Below are positions 62,303 through 64,000 of a stretch of DNA of 64,000 nt, piece after piece. The first letter of the stretch is position 1. The number at the start of each line of letters is the position of its first letter. This stretch comes from Erythrobacter sp. SD-21. GTDB lineage: Bacteria; Pseudomonadota; Alphaproteobacteria; Sphingomonadales; Sphingomonadaceae. The notes under the pieces were generated by a model, which had not been told where the DNA came from, made no database searches, and worked only from the letters and a program-made list of their open reading frames with translations. A program made the translations under genes and the position numbers. Where the stretch lies: contig NZ_ABCG01000004.1 of the NCBI RefSeq assembly GCF_000181515.1, positions 24,001-88,000 of the forward strand, read 5' to 3'.

Positions 62303-63940
62303 CTACCCCGCGTTGCCGGGAAGCGCATAGCCCACCGGCGCATCGGGTCCGAGCGGGATACCGAGATAGAACCATACCACGATCAGCACCGTGCCCGAAA
62401 TCAGCAGCCAGACCGAATAGGGCAGCATCATCGCGGTCAGGCTGCCGAGCCCGAAATCCTTCTGCCAGCGCTGGGCGAAGACGAGGATCAGCGGGAAATA
62501 GACCATCAGCGGGGTGATGATATTGGTCGCGCTGTCGCCCACGCGGTAGGCAGCCGTCGCGCCTTCCGGGCTGATGCCGAGCAGCATGAGCATCGGCACG
62601 AGGATCGGTGCGAGGAGCGCCCATTTGGCGCTCGCCGAGCCCACGAACAGGTTCAGCAGCGCGGCGAACAGCACCATCAGGCCGAGCACGAGCGGCAGCG
62701 GCAGCCCGGTGCTCTCGATGCCCGCAGCGCCATGGACGGCGGTGATGAGGCCGAGGTTCGACCAGCCGAACATCGCCACGAAATGCGCCGCAGCGAAGGC
62801 GAGGACGAGGTAATAGCCCATGTCCTTCATGCTCTCGGCCATCATGTTCACGAGGTCGCGGTGGTCCTTGATCGTGCCTGCCGCGCGGCCATAGGCCCAG
62901 CCGGTCAGGAGGAAGAGCAGGAAGAAGGCCGCGACCAGCGACTGGTAGAGCGGCGCAAGCTCGGTGTGGATCGAGCAGTCGGCGATCGCGGAGCCATCTT
63001 CGGCAATACAGGCGGCTTCGTTGACCAGCGGCGTGCCCGGGGCGAAGACCATGATCAGCCAGAGCGCAACGACGCCCAGCGCGGCAAGACCGGCGGCGCG
63101 CAGGCCTTTCGAAGCGGCGGCGTCGTCATGTTCGGTGGGATCGGGGCTGGTGTCGGTAGCATCGACACCGGCGGTCGCGCCGCCCTTCCAGGGGCCTAGG
63201 CGCGGCTCAATCACATTGTCGGTGACGTACCAGATGATCGGCAGGAAGACGAAGGTCATCGCGCTGATGAAGTACCAATTGCCTGCGATATTGGCGGTCC
63301 ATGCGGGGGCGAGGGCGCTGGCACCGACGGCTTCCTCGGTGATGCCGAACAGCAGCGCGTCGAGCTGGCCGGGCGAGATATTGGCCGAGAAACCGCCCGA
63401 AACACCGGCAAAAGCCGCGGCGATCCCGGCCAGAGGATGGCGACCGGCGGCGGCGAACAGGATGCCGGCCAGCGGGATCAGCACGACATAGCCTGCATCC
63501 GCGGCGTGATTGCCCAGCATGGCGACCAGAGCAACGACGGGAGTGAGAAGGGAGGTCGGAGCAGCCTTGACCGCCTTTGACATACCCGCGGCGAAAAAGC
63601 CCGAACGCTCGGCCACGCCTGCGCCCAGCATTACCACCAGCACGTATCCGAGCGGGTGGAAGTGGGTGAAGGTGGCGGGCATTTCGACCCATAGCCGCTG
63701 GATGTTCTCCGGTGAGAGCAGGCTGACCGCCTCGATTACCAGCGCGCCGCCGGTGCTTTCGTCGACGGCGGTCGGGTGGAGAGCAGAAACGCCGGTCAGC
63801 CCGGCGATGACCGAAACCACGACCAGCGCGATGATCAGGTAGAAAAAGATGAAGACCGGATCGGGCAGCTTGTTACCCGTCCGCTCGACCCAGCCGAGAA
63901 TGCCTGTCTGTTTACTGCCTGTCGCTGTCGCGTCTGCCAT
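62303..63940 (-). CDS. AbgT family transporter
   Basis: 545 residues from ATG 63940 (MADATATG); the 14-codon extension has no support. About 11-12 helices. Family motifs include GNKLPDPVFIFFYLI near the N-terminus, PLGYVLVVMLGAGVAERSGF and VGDSATNIITPLMVYFPLIL near the C-terminus. AbgT proteins import p-aminobenzoyl-glutamate or export sulfonamides. Upstream DNA to the window end shows only a CAGGGA ribosome binding site. Confidence 0.92.
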   Translation of the reverse strand: MADATATGSKQTGILGWVERTGNKLPDPVFIFFYLIIALVVVSVIAGLTGVSALHPTAVDESTGGALVIEAVSLLSPENIQRLWVEMPATFTHFHPLGYVLVVMLGAGVAERSGFFAAGMSKAVKAAPTSLLTPVVALVAMLGNHAADAGYVVLIPLAGILFAAAGRHPLAGIAAAFAGVSGGFSANISPGQLDALLFGITEEAVGASALAPAWTANIAGNWYFISAMTFVFLPIIWYVTDNVIEPRLGPWKGGATAGVDATDTSPDPTEHDDAAASKGLRAAGLAALGVVALWLIMVFAPGTPLVNEAACIAEDGSAIADCSIHTELAPLYQSLVAAFFLLFLLTGWAYGRAAGTIKDHRDLVNMMAESMKDMGYYLVLAFAAAHFVAMFGWSNLGLITAVHGAAGIESTGLPLPLVLGLMVLFAALLNLFVGSASAKWALLAPILVPMLMLLGISPEGATAAYRVGDSATNIITPLMVYFPLILVFAQRWQKDFGLGSLTAMMLPYSVWLLISGTVLIVVWFYLGIPLGPDAPVGYALPGNAG

Positions 63941-64000
63941 CGTCCGTCCCTGATTGTATTTGTGCCGGGGCGTCATCCCCAATCCTGTCTGTCGCCCTGC

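Overview
The window looks like the chromosome of a marine alphaproteobacterium of the Sphingomonadales, most likely Erythrobacteraceae. This is inferred from gene content (several TonB-dependent receptors, a tryptophan-halogenase family gene beside a receptor, a CrtZ carotenoid hydroxylase, the F1-ATPase inhibitor zeta subunit, the rimP-nusA-ylxR-infB order) and the high GC. No 16S gene is present, so the assignment is an inference.

Layout. 0-5.5 kb: a partial TonB receptor, divergent from a tryptophan-halogenase family gene, a flavin reductase and three oxidoreductases. 5.5-11.4 kb: an orphan OmpR-type regulator with a degenerate receiver, facing a TonB receptor plus surface beta-helix lipoprotein pair and a TPR protein; GTCAC-type 11-bp direct repeats lie in their control regions. 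11.5-19.2 kb: a compact VirB type IV secretion operon (B1-B2-B3-B4-B6-B9-B10-B11) without recognisable B5, B7, B8 or D4. 19.4-23.2 kb: a large TonB receptor and a queuosine-precursor transporter. 23.2-27.9 kb: tRNA-Arg(TCT) followed by an eroded island with an integrase remnant, a lone antitoxin-like protein, a response regulator lacking its phosphoacceptor, a frameshifted HWE kinase, cspA, a second-type infA, and a truncated SPFH pseudogene at the far edge.

28.0-41.9 kb is the most striking part: a trans-envelope multiheme cytochrome locus. It has a membrane-anchored ferredoxin/flavin NAD(P)H oxidoreductase, a CcmI-like TPR protein, a b-type membrane cytochrome, a 24-heme cytochrome, a 35-heme cytochrome whose hemes are spaced at exactly 23 residues, an outer-membrane-barrel-like protein with SPOR-like and TPR modules, and ccmF-ccmG-ccmH plus a CcmI membrane fragment. 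It reads as an electron conduit from the cytoplasm to beyond the outer membrane with its own cytochrome maturation genes.

41.9-49.5 kb is mostly core: a Nudix hydrolase, glutaredoxin, BolA, ATPase inhibitor, quinone oxidoreductase, leuD/leuC, a thioesterase, crtZ, small membrane proteins and sufE. In the 42.7-43.1 kb gap lies a candidate small RNA with a sigma-54-type promoter. 49.5-54.1 kb is a phage-shock (Psp) locus: pspF divergent from a short secreted ORF, pspA, pspB, pspC and six further very small membrane proteins, five of which look like PspB paralogues or relatives. The psp promoter and the small-RNA promoter share 15 identical bases around the -24 element. 54.2-64.0 kb: rimP-nusA-ylxR-infB, thioesterase, small proteins, rbfA, then YceI and an AbgT-family transporter on the other strand.
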